Part shown: positions 53,111 through 60,304 of the stretch, piece by piece
Layout: each line of letters starts with the position of its first letter
How positions within the stretch are numbered: the stretch's first letter is position 1
Assembly: GCF_007753265.1 (NCBI RefSeq)
Contig: NZ_CP036349.1
Coordinates: forward strand, 5,117,363-5,181,362
DNA from: Botrimarina mediterranea
GTDB lineage: Bacteria; Planctomycetota; Planctomycetia; Pirellulales; Lacipirellulaceae
Length of the DNA stretch: 64,000 nucleotides
Reading direction: 5' to 3'
Notes under the pieces: model-generated
Database searches by the model: none
The model's input: the letters and a program-made list of their open reading frames with translations, nothing else
Told to the model about the DNA's origin: nothing
Made by a program: the position numbers and the translations under genes

Positions 53111-53180
53111 CGATCACTTCTCGCATCGCTACACATCAGCCTCAGCCGAGGGCGGCAGCCCAGGGCCGAACTACGAGAAG

Positions 53181-53213
53181 ACTCGCGCAAAGCCGCCAAG
53201 GCGCAAAGCTGGC
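53181..53213. repeat. Left arm of an inverted pair flanking the toxin-antitoxin locus
   Basis: ACTCGCGCAAAGCCGCCAAG then GCGCAAAGCTGGC. Its mirror, diverged, lies at 53895-53934 (GCCAGCTTCGCCGCTTCGCG and onward). Confidence 0.6.
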
Positions 53214-53274
53214 GTGGCGTTGACTGCTTCACTTCTGTTGCATTCACTCGGCGACGCAAACTAAACTATCAGCC

Positions 53275-53520
53275 ATGGACACGACGCAGGACCTCCACGG
53301 TTTCAGCCAGTTCTTGGCGAATCGGCTCGCCGCTGGCGATAGCGCGCTCCCCGAGGAGATGATTGCCCTCTGGCGATCCGAGCACCCGTTGCCTACCGAG
53401 ATTGCCCAGAGCGTTGACGCTTTGCAACTCAGCCTCGACGATCTCGAAGCCGGCCGCACCGAAGACTTTGATATCGCTAACGACGCCATCCGCCAGAGCC
53501 ACGGCTGGCGCGCCAACTGA
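53275..53520 (+). CDS. Antitoxin of a ParE/RelE-type toxin-antitoxin pair
   Basis: 81 residues, acidic and helical: GFSQFLANRLAAGDSALPEE, MIALWRSEHP, then VDALQLSLDDLEAGRTEDFD and a short tail. The size, acidity, a stop that overlaps the next gene's start (TGATG at 53518-53522) and the toxin remnant downstream support an antitoxin role; similar short planctomycete proteins precede ParE/RelE-like toxins. No clear DNA-binding N-terminal motif is recognised. It is intact while the toxin is frameshifted. Confidence 0.68.
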   Translation: MDTTQDLHGFSQFLANRLAAGDSALPEEMIALWRSEHPLPTEIAQSVDALQLSLDDLEAGRTEDFDIANDAIRQSHGWRAN

Positions 53521-53857
53521 TGGCGTACCAGCTCCGTTACACGGCGACGGCTGCAACGGAGTTGCGGGCGACTACCGACTGGATCGCCGAACGCGCCCCA
53601 GATACCGCCGAACAGTGGTTCGAAGGGTTTGTCGAGTTGCTCGCGACGCTACGGCTCAATGCCCTGGCACACGGTCGGCGCCGGAGAACTCGCTGGTGGA
53701 TGTCGAAGTTCGGCAGGTCATTAATCGGACAGCAAGCCTCCGAATCAACCGCGCCCTCTACACCGTGACGAATGACACGGTCGTCATCCTCGGCATTCGA
53801 CGGCCGGGGCAGCGACTGCTGACAAAGCGAGGCCTGCGGGGACGGCTGGCGGAGTAG
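53520..53857 (+). pseudogene. ParE/RelE-type toxin gene broken by a frameshift
   Basis: The first half (ATG at 53520) reads MAYQLRYTATAATELRATTD and WFEGFVELLATLRLNALAHG in one frame. The second half reads SAPENSLVDVEVRQVINRTA, then LYTVTNDTVVILGIRRPGQR in another frame, ending at 53857. Both parts are typical of a single RelE/ParE-like toxin of about 110 residues (helical hairpin, then E-V-R-Q and VILGIRR strands). The frames cross between about 53670 and 53690; one base appears to be missing there. Without frameshifting only an 82-residue protein with an unrelated tail results, so the toxin is probably inactive. Confidence 0.75.
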
Positions 53858-53894
53858 GGGCTGTCCCACGCCTAGACGCCCAGTCGCAATTTAG

Positions 53895-53934
53895 GCCAGC
53901 TTCGCCGCTTCGCGCCTCCGCGACTTTGCGTGAC
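53895..53934. repeat. Right arm of the inverted pair flanking the toxin-antitoxin locus
   Basis: Reverse complement, with some changes, of 53181-53213; ends GACTTTGCGTGAC. Confidence 0.6.
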
Positions 53935-53995
53935 GCCGCCGCTACAATCCGGCCTTGGATCGGACGCCCCCTTCCGAACCCCCCAAGGCCTCGTC

Positions 53996-54934
53996 ATGCC
54001 CCGTTACCGCCACGCCCTGCCGCAGCTTGCCGGCCAGCCGATCCTGACCGACGGCGGGATGGAGACCGTCCTGATCTTTCAGGAAGGGATTGATCTGCCT
54101 TGCTTCGCGTCGTTCCCGGTGCTCGATAGCGAGGAAGGCCGGGCGCTGCTGACTCGTTATCTCGATCAACACCTCCAAATCGCTGACGGTCACGGCGTTG
54201 GGCTGCTGCTCGAATCGGCGACCTGGCGGGCGAGCCCCGATTGGGTCGCCCGCGTTACCGGCTCGCCCGACCCCACTGCCGGCATCAATCGTGCGGCGAT
54301 CGATTTCTTGGCGGGCTATCGTGAGCAGAAGTCGCGCGAAATAACGCTGCCGATCAGCGGCGCCGTCGGCCCGCGGGGCGACGGCTACATTGCCGATTCT
54401 GCTATGACCGCCGACGAAGCGGCCGAGTACCACCGCACGCAGATCGAAACGCTCGCCGCCACGGAAGCGGACCTCGTCACCGCCTACACGCTCAACTACG
54501 TCGAGGAGGCGATCGGCGTCGCGCTCGCGGCGCGTGGCGCCGGGATACCCGTGGCGATCTCGCTCACCGTCGAGACCGATGGCCGACTGCCGACGGGCCA
54601 ACCGCTCGACGAAGCGATCCAACAGGTTGACGAGGCGACGGGCGCCTCGCCCGCCTACTACATGGTCAACTGCGCGCACCCGACGCACTTTGCGGAGGTG
54701 CTCGATGGCTCAAAGCCTTGGACAAATCGCATCCACGGATTACGGGCCAACGCCTCGACGCTCAGCCACGCCGAGCTCGAGGCAATGACCGAACTCGACG
54801 ACGGCGACCCGGACGACTTGGGGCGCCGCGTCGGTTCGTTGCGTGAGAGGCTGCCGCACCTGTCGGTGCTCGGCGGCTGTTGCGGGACCGATCATCGCCA
54901 TATCGCCGCAATCGCCGCCGCGTGTTTCGGCTAA
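53996..54934 (+). CDS. Homocysteine S-methyltransferase family protein
   Basis: 312 residues from the ATG at 53996; residues before it in the longer frame are not conserved-looking. PILTDGGMETVLIFQEGIDL is the family's opening (normally DGGxGTxL), and the zinc site is formed by Cys in YYMVNCAHPTHF and the Cys pair in LGGCCGTDHRHI. The family transfers methyl groups to homocysteine from S-methylmethionine or betaine, or acts on selenohomocysteine. The barrel motifs ADLVTAYTLNYVEEAIGVAL and VAISLTVETDGRLPTG are present. All zinc ligands are intact, so it should be active; the donor is unknown. Confidence 0.9.
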   Translation: MPRYRHALPQLAGQPILTDGGMETVLIFQEGIDLPCFASFPVLDSEEGRALLTRYLDQHLQIADGHGVGLLLESATWRASPDWVARVTGSPDPTAGINRAAIDFLAGYREQKSREITLPISGAVGPRGDGYIADSAMTADEAAEYHRTQIETLAATEADLVTAYTLNYVEEAIGVALAARGAGIPVAISLTVETDGRLPTGQPLDEAIQQVDEATGASPAYYMVNCAHPTHFAEVLDGSKPWTNRIHGLRANASTLSHAELEAMTELDDGDPDDLGRRVGSLRERLPHLSVLGGCCGTDHRHIAAIAAACFG

Positions 54935-54947
54935 GTGATCGCTATAG

Positions 54948-55190
54948 CGCACTTCATTTTGCCGTAGCGTCTCGCGCAGAGACGCGGAGACGCAGAGGGT
55001 CGGCAGCGAAGACTCACGCAAAGCCGCTAAGGCGCAAAGACAAAGATTGGCAGAAGAAAGACCGCGACTGTAGACGAACGCGCACCTATGTGCCCTTCGC
55101 GACTTCGCGCCTTTGCGTGAGCCTTCAAGATCTTCAACTCTGCTGTCTCCGCGCCTCTGCGCGAGACGCTACGGCAAAACGAAGAGCGCT
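54948..55190. repeat. Nested inverted repeats
   Basis: Outer arms: GCCGTAGCGTCTCGCGCAGA (from 54961) and its mirror TCTGCGCGAGACGCTACGGC near 55156-55175. Inner arms: CTCACGCAAAGCCGCTAAGG (from 55013) and CGCGCCTTTGCGTGAGC (to 55121). Both pairs share one centre, as if one palindrome sits inside another. Confidence 0.88.
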
Positions 55191-55198
55191 AGAAAGCA

Positions 55199-58189
55199 TC
55201 ACCACACGTACTCCACACCACCCGAGCCGATGTGCATCGCTTGGTAGTCGTTGACTTGCAGGTCGTATCCGCCGAAGAGGCGGGTCGAGGCGCCCATCTG
55301 CAGGTTGAGGCCGGTTCCCAAGAGGGCCCAGTCGCGGCCGAGGTCAACGCCTTGCACGGCGAAGCCGCCGCCGACGCCGGGTAGCGACGCGGTGAACGCT
55401 TGGTTGGTGTCGAGGAACTCGTGGACCCACGCGGCGCGCAGCTCGGGCGTTAGCGTCCGGCAGCAGGTCCGGGCGATGTCGGTCGAGATCCGCCCGCCGA
55501 CGATGCTGCGCATCGAGTGCGAGTCCATCGCGTCGACGGTCAGGTTCGCCGGACCGGCGCCGTTCTCCGTGAAGCCTTCTTGGCCGATGTAGACGTACTG
55601 CAGCGCCGCGTAGGGCTGCGTCGTCCAGCCGGCGTGGCAGAACGAACGGCCCCGTTCTAAGTACGCCGTGGCTTGCCCGCCATCCACGTTCGCCTGCGCG
55701 ACGCCGCCCACGGCGCCGACGCCGATGTTGCGGCTCGAGGCAGTGTGGTTGTAGCCGCCGCCGCCCAGCGCGATCCAGTAATCGCAGCCGTCAAAGCCGA
55801 CGAGGTAGCCGCCGAAGTGGTAGCTCTCGAGTTCCGTTGACTGCGCGAGCGTGTCGCCGCTCAGTTGGCCCCACGCCGTGTTGCCCCAGAAGCCGGCCGC
55901 CCAGTTCTCGGCGATCGCTTTCTCGATGGCGAACTGCGTGCCGCCGAGGCCGTAGTCGAAGCCGTCGGCGTTGCCGTCGCCGTCGGCCGAGCCGCCCATG
56001 CCGTAGCCCGTCACCCACGCACGGTGGTTGGTCACGTTCGTCGGGTACGAGGAAGCAGCGCTCGCGCCGCCCGGCACGTACGACACCAGCATGAAATCGG
56101 CGCCTTGTTGGTCCGACGCGTCGGCGTAGCCCGAGCTCGACAGCGGGTCGCCGGGGGTCATCCGGCCACGCAGCCGCTGCGCTAGCTGCGAGAGATAAAA
56201 CGTCGCGTGCTGCTGACTCGCGGTCAGCGACGAGCCGTAGATCGAACCCGTCAACTGGTCGAGCGACATCAGCACCTGCGATGTCGACATCGGCGACATC
56301 TGGTCGATTAGGCCCTGCAAGTCGTGCGGCGGGTGGTGGAGGTGGTCGAGGAACGAGCCCAGCGACCGCTGGTTGACGGTGTGGCCCAAGGTGTGGAAGT
56401 CCGCTTGGCTCGCCACAAGCGTGAAGAACGCCGTGTCGGACGTGTAACCAAGCACCGCGTCGAAGAACGCCAGGTCGTCGCTGATGCTATCGAACGTGCC
56501 GTTTACGTTGTGACCGGCTTGGAGGAATGTGTAGGTCGAGCCGGCGGTGTAGGCGGTCCCTGACGAGATCACCACCACCGTGCCGCCGTTGATGTTGAAG
56601 TCGACTGCCGTGATCAAGTCGTTGTTGACCCCGGCGGTAGTTCCGCCGTCATTGATCTCGATCTGGAGGGTGCTCCCGGGGTTAAACTCGGCGTCGTTGT
56701 TGACGGCAAGCGTGCCGATCGAGTTGCCCGGCCGCACCGTGCCGTTGGAGATAAACGAATTGAGGGTTCCAGTTCCGCCCAGGGCGCCGAGGCCGTTGAC
56801 GGTCACTTCGGACGAGTGCGTGCCGTTGATGACGAGGGTTCCCGCGTTAACCTGCGTGGCGCTGCCGTAGGTGTTCGCGCCGCCTAGCACCAGCGTGCCC
56901 GCGCCGGTCTTGATGAGTCCGCCATCGCCGGAAATGTCGTCGGCCCAGGTGGAGGTCTGTCCGTTGGTGACCTCGACGTTCGCCGTCGTGCCGGTGTGGA
57001 GGTACAGGCCCGCGCCGGCGGTAGTGCCGTTGGAACCGGGAGACATGTTAAAGCCACCCTGGCCAGCCGTCACTTGCGAGCCGCTGACGCCTGAGTCAAC
57101 GATGGTCAACGAGCCGCCCTGGCGGACGAAGATGGCGCCGCCCATGCCGTTGCCGCCGTTGCCGCCATCGCCGGCGCGGCCGCCGCTGCCGCCGCCAAAA
57201 CCGCCGCTGCCGCCATCGCCGGCGCCGGCGCCGTCGCCGCCGCCGCCGCCGCCGCCCGCACCGAAACCGCCGTTGCCGCCATCGCTCAGACCGGCGCCGC
57301 CGCCGCCGCCGCCAAAGTCGCCGCCGGCGCTGCCCGATGAGAAATTGACAGCGGCCCCACCGCCGCCGCCGCCGTAGGTCTGGCCGTTGGTTCCCGGGAT
57401 GGACGACGAGGACCCCGAGCCGCCCTCACCTCCTCCACCGCTGCCGGCGGATGAACCGGAAGCGTTGCCGCCCGGAGCGGAGACGCCACCGCCACCGCCA
57501 CCGGCATCGCCAAACAAGTCACCCGTGCCGCCTGGGGCGCCGAACCCGCCACCGCCACCTCCGCCTGATGTAAAAGGTGCTGAGTCGCCACCATTGCCGC
57601 GGAAGCCGCCGCCGCCGCCGCCGCCGACCGCACTTGACGCCGGATCGCCGCCACTGCCCCCGGTAGCTTGATTGCCGGTAAAGGCAACGCCAGAGATCGT
57701 CACCGTCGCGCCGTCGTTGACGAACAGAGCCCCGCCGGCGCCGAGGCCGCCGCCGCCCGTTCCGCCGAACTGGCTACCGCCGCCCTTTCCGCCCTGCGCG
57801 TGGCCATTGCTGAGGTTCAGGTCGCTCACCTCTACCACGCCGCCGCCGATGAACAGCAGCGCGTGCTGGGTGCCGCCATCGACTGTGTTGCCGTTGCCGG
57901 TGATCGTGATGTTCTGGCCAGTGCCGAGGATCGGCGGCAAGTCGTTGGCGATGCTGATCGTTCCCAGCGACGAGCTAAACGCGATGCTGTGCGTCCCCGC
58001 GCCGGCCGTGTTGAGGTCGAGGATCGCCTGACGCAGCGAACCGGCGCCGGAGTCCGTTGCATTCGTCACGAAGTAATCCGCCGCCCAAGCCGGCGGCGCG
58101 CCCGCCGCCACGAGGGCCGCGATCGTCGCGGCGGGGACCATCCAGCGTTTGGCGCGCAACGCAAACAGCTCGCGGAAATTGATCGCCAT
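55199..58189 (-). CDS. Glycine-rich autotransporter with outer-membrane beta-barrel
   Basis: 996 residues from the ATG at 58189, supported by AGGGAAG upstream and a following long signal peptide (residues 1-39, with a basic start and PPAWAADYF). Passenger: DSGAGSLRQAILDLNTAGAG begins a beta-helix; residues about 130-370 are almost pure Gly/Ser/Ala with runs of five to eight Gly; then LIKTGAGTLVLGGANTYGSA, the autotransporter-associated beta-strand repeat. From about residue 730 to the end is the autotransporter barrel (WVTGYGMGGSADGDGNADGF, YLERGRSFCHAGWTTQPYAA) ending in VEYVW, with the C-terminal aromatic residue. It should be a type Va surface protein. The codon run of GGC makes a long GC-rich tract. 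Confidence 0.9.
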   Translation of the reverse strand: MAINFRELFALRAKRWMVPAATIAALVAAGAPPAWAADYFVTNATDSGAGSLRQAILDLNTAGAGTHSIAFSSSLGTISIANDLPPILGTGQNITITGNGNTVDGGTQHALLFIGGGVVEVSDLNLSNGHAQGGKGGGSQFGGTGGGGLGAGGALFVNDGATVTISGVAFTGNQATGGSGGDPASSAVGGGGGGGFRGNGGDSAPFTSGGGGGGGFGAPGGTGDLFGDAGGGGGGVSAPGGNASGSSAGSGGGGEGGSGSSSSIPGTNGQTYGGGGGGAAVNFSSGSAGGDFGGGGGGAGLSDGGNGGFGAGGGGGGGDGAGAGDGGSGGFGGGSGGRAGDGGNGGNGMGGAIFVRQGGSLTIVDSGVSGSQVTAGQGGFNMSPGSNGTTAGAGLYLHTGTTANVEVTNGQTSTWADDISGDGGLIKTGAGTLVLGGANTYGSATQVNAGTLVINGTHSSEVTVNGLGALGGTGTLNSFISNGTVRPGNSIGTLAVNNDAEFNPGSTLQIEINDGGTTAGVNNDLITAVDFNINGGTVVVISSGTAYTAGSTYTFLQAGHNVNGTFDSISDDLAFFDAVLGYTSDTAFFTLVASQADFHTLGHTVNQRSLGSFLDHLHHPPHDLQGLIDQMSPMSTSQVLMSLDQLTGSIYGSSLTASQQHATFYLSQLAQRLRGRMTPGDPLSSSGYADASDQQGADFMLVSYVPGGASAASSYPTNVTNHRAWVTGYGMGGSADGDGNADGFDYGLGGTQFAIEKAIAENWAAGFWGNTAWGQLSGDTLAQSTELESYHFGGYLVGFDGCDYWIALGGGGYNHTASSRNIGVGAVGGVAQANVDGGQATAYLERGRSFCHAGWTTQPYAALQYVYIGQEGFTENGAGPANLTVDAMDSHSMRSIVGGRISTDIARTCCRTLTPELRAAWVHEFLDTNQAFTASLPGVGGGFAVQGVDLGRDWALLGTGLNLQMGASTRLFGGYDLQVNDYQAMHIGSGGVEYVW

Positions 58190-58554
58190 CGTCGTGACTT
58201 CCCTAACTGGTTGGCCTGTGTGGTTAGGGACGCAAGTCGCTGACACCCACTGGCCCGAACGCTTCCCTGCGACACCGCTTCGCGAACCGATCGAACGGTG
58301 CGCTCGCTGCCAGGGGCGTTGTGGCGCAACGGCCCGCTGGCATAGGCATTGCCATCGTCCCCCCATCCGGGCGACCCCACTGACGAAATGGGGACCGGCA
58401 AAAACGAACGGCATGCGACGCGCTTGCGGAAATCCCCGCCGACTTTTCGTCAACTCGTCTCATGCCCCGCCATGAAGGACGGTCACGCGCCGCCGCGCGA
58501 CGTGATATGCTAGGCGTTTCCCACTAGACGCCCTCTCCGCCGCGCGTTGCTTCG
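58190..58554. other. Gene-free divergent promoter region
   Basis: Lies between two genes that start on opposite strands, so it should hold two promoters. The open frame that crosses it upstream of the autotransporter lacks protein-like composition. No repeat family or hairpin of note. Confidence 0.4.
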
Positions 58555-59688
58555 ATGAACCTGCTACTCACTCGTTGGTTGCTAGCACTGCTCTCGTGCG
58601 CACTTGCACCGCTCGGTGCGCTCGCCGGCCCTTACACCGACCTCATCGTCTTCGGTGACAGCCTGTCGGACGTGGGCAACACGTTCTCATCGAGCATCGC
58701 CTCGCTGTTCATCGACACCGACGATTACATGGGCCGATTCTCTAACGGGCCGGTCTACGCCGAACGGCTCTCGATGGGCCTCGACCTCGGGACGCTCACG
58801 CGCGACGGCGTTGGCGGGGATAACTTCGCCTATGGCGGCGCCGAGACCAACGGCCCCGGCGGCCTTGAAGGGTGGTTCATCAACTCGCTCAGCGAGCAGG
58901 TAACTAGGTACCTCAATCGCATCGACGGCGCGACGCCCGACCCGCAGACGCTGTTCGTCGTGTTTATCGGAGCAAATGACTTTTTGCGTGCCGACGAGAC
59001 CAACCCCGCGACGCCCGCGGGCGTCGTGCAGACGCAAATCAACCGCCTTATCAATGCCGGCGCTCGCCAGTTGCTCGGCGTGAACCTACCACTACTAGGG
59101 CTCACGCCCGACTACAGCGCAAACCCAAGCGAAGCCGCCACCAAGAGCAGCCTGGCAGCGACCTACAACGACGCGCTCGAGAATGTCTACTCGACCCTCG
59201 AAACCACGAATCCCGCCGTTACGATTCACCGGCTCGATGTCGAGTCGCTCTTCAGCAGCTATCTCGACAACGCCGCGTCGCTCGGTTTCACCAATACGGT
59301 CGATCGAGGACAGGACGTGCCGGGCAGCTCTTACGACCGCGCCCCGGGGTATGTCTTCTGGGACGGCGTCCACCCGACGCGCGAGGCCCACGCCCTGCTC
59401 GGCGAAGCGGCGATCCGAGCGGTCTTGCCCGAGGGCGATTACAACCGCGACGGCATGCTTAACGCCGCCGACTACGACGCCTGGCGAGCCGCTTACGGCA
59501 CGACGTTCAACGCCTTTGCCGGGCAAACGCCGTCGCTCGCCGCCGACGGCAACGGCGACGGCCGCGTTGACGCCGCGGACTACACGCTATGGCGCGACCT
59601 GATGAGCGCCGCGGCGGTCGCCGTGCCGGAGCCGGCGGGGGTGTGGCTAGTTGTCGCAGCGCTCGCAGCGAGTTGGCGGCGGCGTTAG
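58555..59688 (+). CDS. Secreted GDSL/SGNH esterase with dockerin-like module and PEP-CTERM anchor
   Basis: 377 residues with a signal peptide (residues 1-24). IVFGDSLSDVGN contains the nucleophile Ser of the GDS(L) motif; VFIGANDFLRA is block III (Asn), and YVFWDGVHPTREAH holds the Asp-His pair of block V, so the catalytic set is complete. Two calcium-loop motifs (GDYNRDGMLNAADYDAWRAA and DGNGDGRVDAADYTLWRD) form a dockerin-like module near 300-350. The end is VPEP, a hydrophobic helix and RRR. Likely a lipase or carbohydrate esterase acting outside the cell, attached by the PEP-CTERM signal. Confidence 0.92.
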   Translation: MNLLLTRWLLALLSCALAPLGALAGPYTDLIVFGDSLSDVGNTFSSSIASLFIDTDDYMGRFSNGPVYAERLSMGLDLGTLTRDGVGGDNFAYGGAETNGPGGLEGWFINSLSEQVTRYLNRIDGATPDPQTLFVVFIGANDFLRADETNPATPAGVVQTQINRLINAGARQLLGVNLPLLGLTPDYSANPSEAATKSSLAATYNDALENVYSTLETTNPAVTIHRLDVESLFSSYLDNAASLGFTNTVDRGQDVPGSSYDRAPGYVFWDGVHPTREAHALLGEAAIRAVLPEGDYNRDGMLNAADYDAWRAAYGTTFNAFAGQTPSLAADGNGDGRVDAADYTLWRDLMSAAAVAVPEPAGVWLVVAALAASWRRR

Positions 59689-59703
59689 GTTGTGGGAGCC
59701 GAA

Positions 59704-59778
59704 GAACCGGACGCTAAGGCGTGCCGGCTGATGTTCTCAGGCAATGGCTTATCAGCCGCGGGGCCTTAGCCCCCGGTT
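59704..59778. repeat. Palindrome family C
   Basis: GAACCGGACGCTAAGGCGTG (diverged) with GGGGCCTTAGCCCCCGGTTT at the right; the left arm here resembles the right arm of the copy at 4384, in inverted sense. Confidence 0.8.
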
Positions 59779-59803
59779 TTGTACTCAAAGAACGCCACAG
59801 CCT

Positions 59804-60304
59804 ATGCCCAAGCTCCGTACGCTGCGTCTCGCCACGCTGGACGACGCGATCGCCGAGATCGAGCGCCTGCGTGACCACGGCTACACGCCGCGTGGACGGT
59901 GGAGCCTGTCGCAGATGAGCGACCACCTGACCAAGGTGATGCGTGTGGGCATGGACGGCAGCATGCCACGGCTGCCTTGGCTAGCAAGAAAAATGGTCTG
60001 GCCGTTGGCGAGGTGGACGCTGTGGCGCGGCGCGATGATCTCGGGAGCGCCGGCTCCGAAGCCGGTCTTGCCGGCAGAAGCCCGCGACGACGAGTCGGCG
60101 ATCGACCGGTGCCTCGCGACGCTCGCCGAGGCGCGCGACCGCCGCGAACCGATCCCGCCCTATGTCTTGTTGGATGGCCTGACGCTCGACGACTGGAAAC
60201 GCCTGATGGTCATCCACGCGCAGCACCACCTCCGTTTCTTGGAACCGACGCCGACGCCAACGCCTCAAGTCGCCGCTCAGTCCACGCGCTCGAACCGCGC
60301 GTAG
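59804..60304 (+). CDS. DUF1569 / DinB-like protein
   Basis: 166 residues from the ATG at 59804; the longer frame upstream runs through a family C palindrome. ATLDDAIAEIERLRDHGYTP, WSLSQMSDHLTKVMRVGMDG and DWKRLMVIHAQHHLRFLEPT fit DUF1569, a four-helix fold related to DinB with His residues (SDHL and HAQHHL) that may bind a metal. The role is unknown. Its 3' end overlaps the 3' end of the convergent metallophosphoesterase gene by 28 bases. Confidence 0.8.
   Translation: MPKLRTLRLATLDDAIAEIERLRDHGYTPRGRWSLSQMSDHLTKVMRVGMDGSMPRLPWLARKMVWPLARWTLWRGAMISGAPAPKPVLPAEARDDESAIDRCLATLAEARDRREPIPPYVLLDGLTLDDWKRLMVIHAQHHLRFLEPTPTPTPQVAAQSTRSNRA

Noticed and set aside
57080-57790. Proline-rich plus-strand frames opposite the autotransporter
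   Set aside because: Runs of Pro are the complement of the GGC glycine codons of the real gene.
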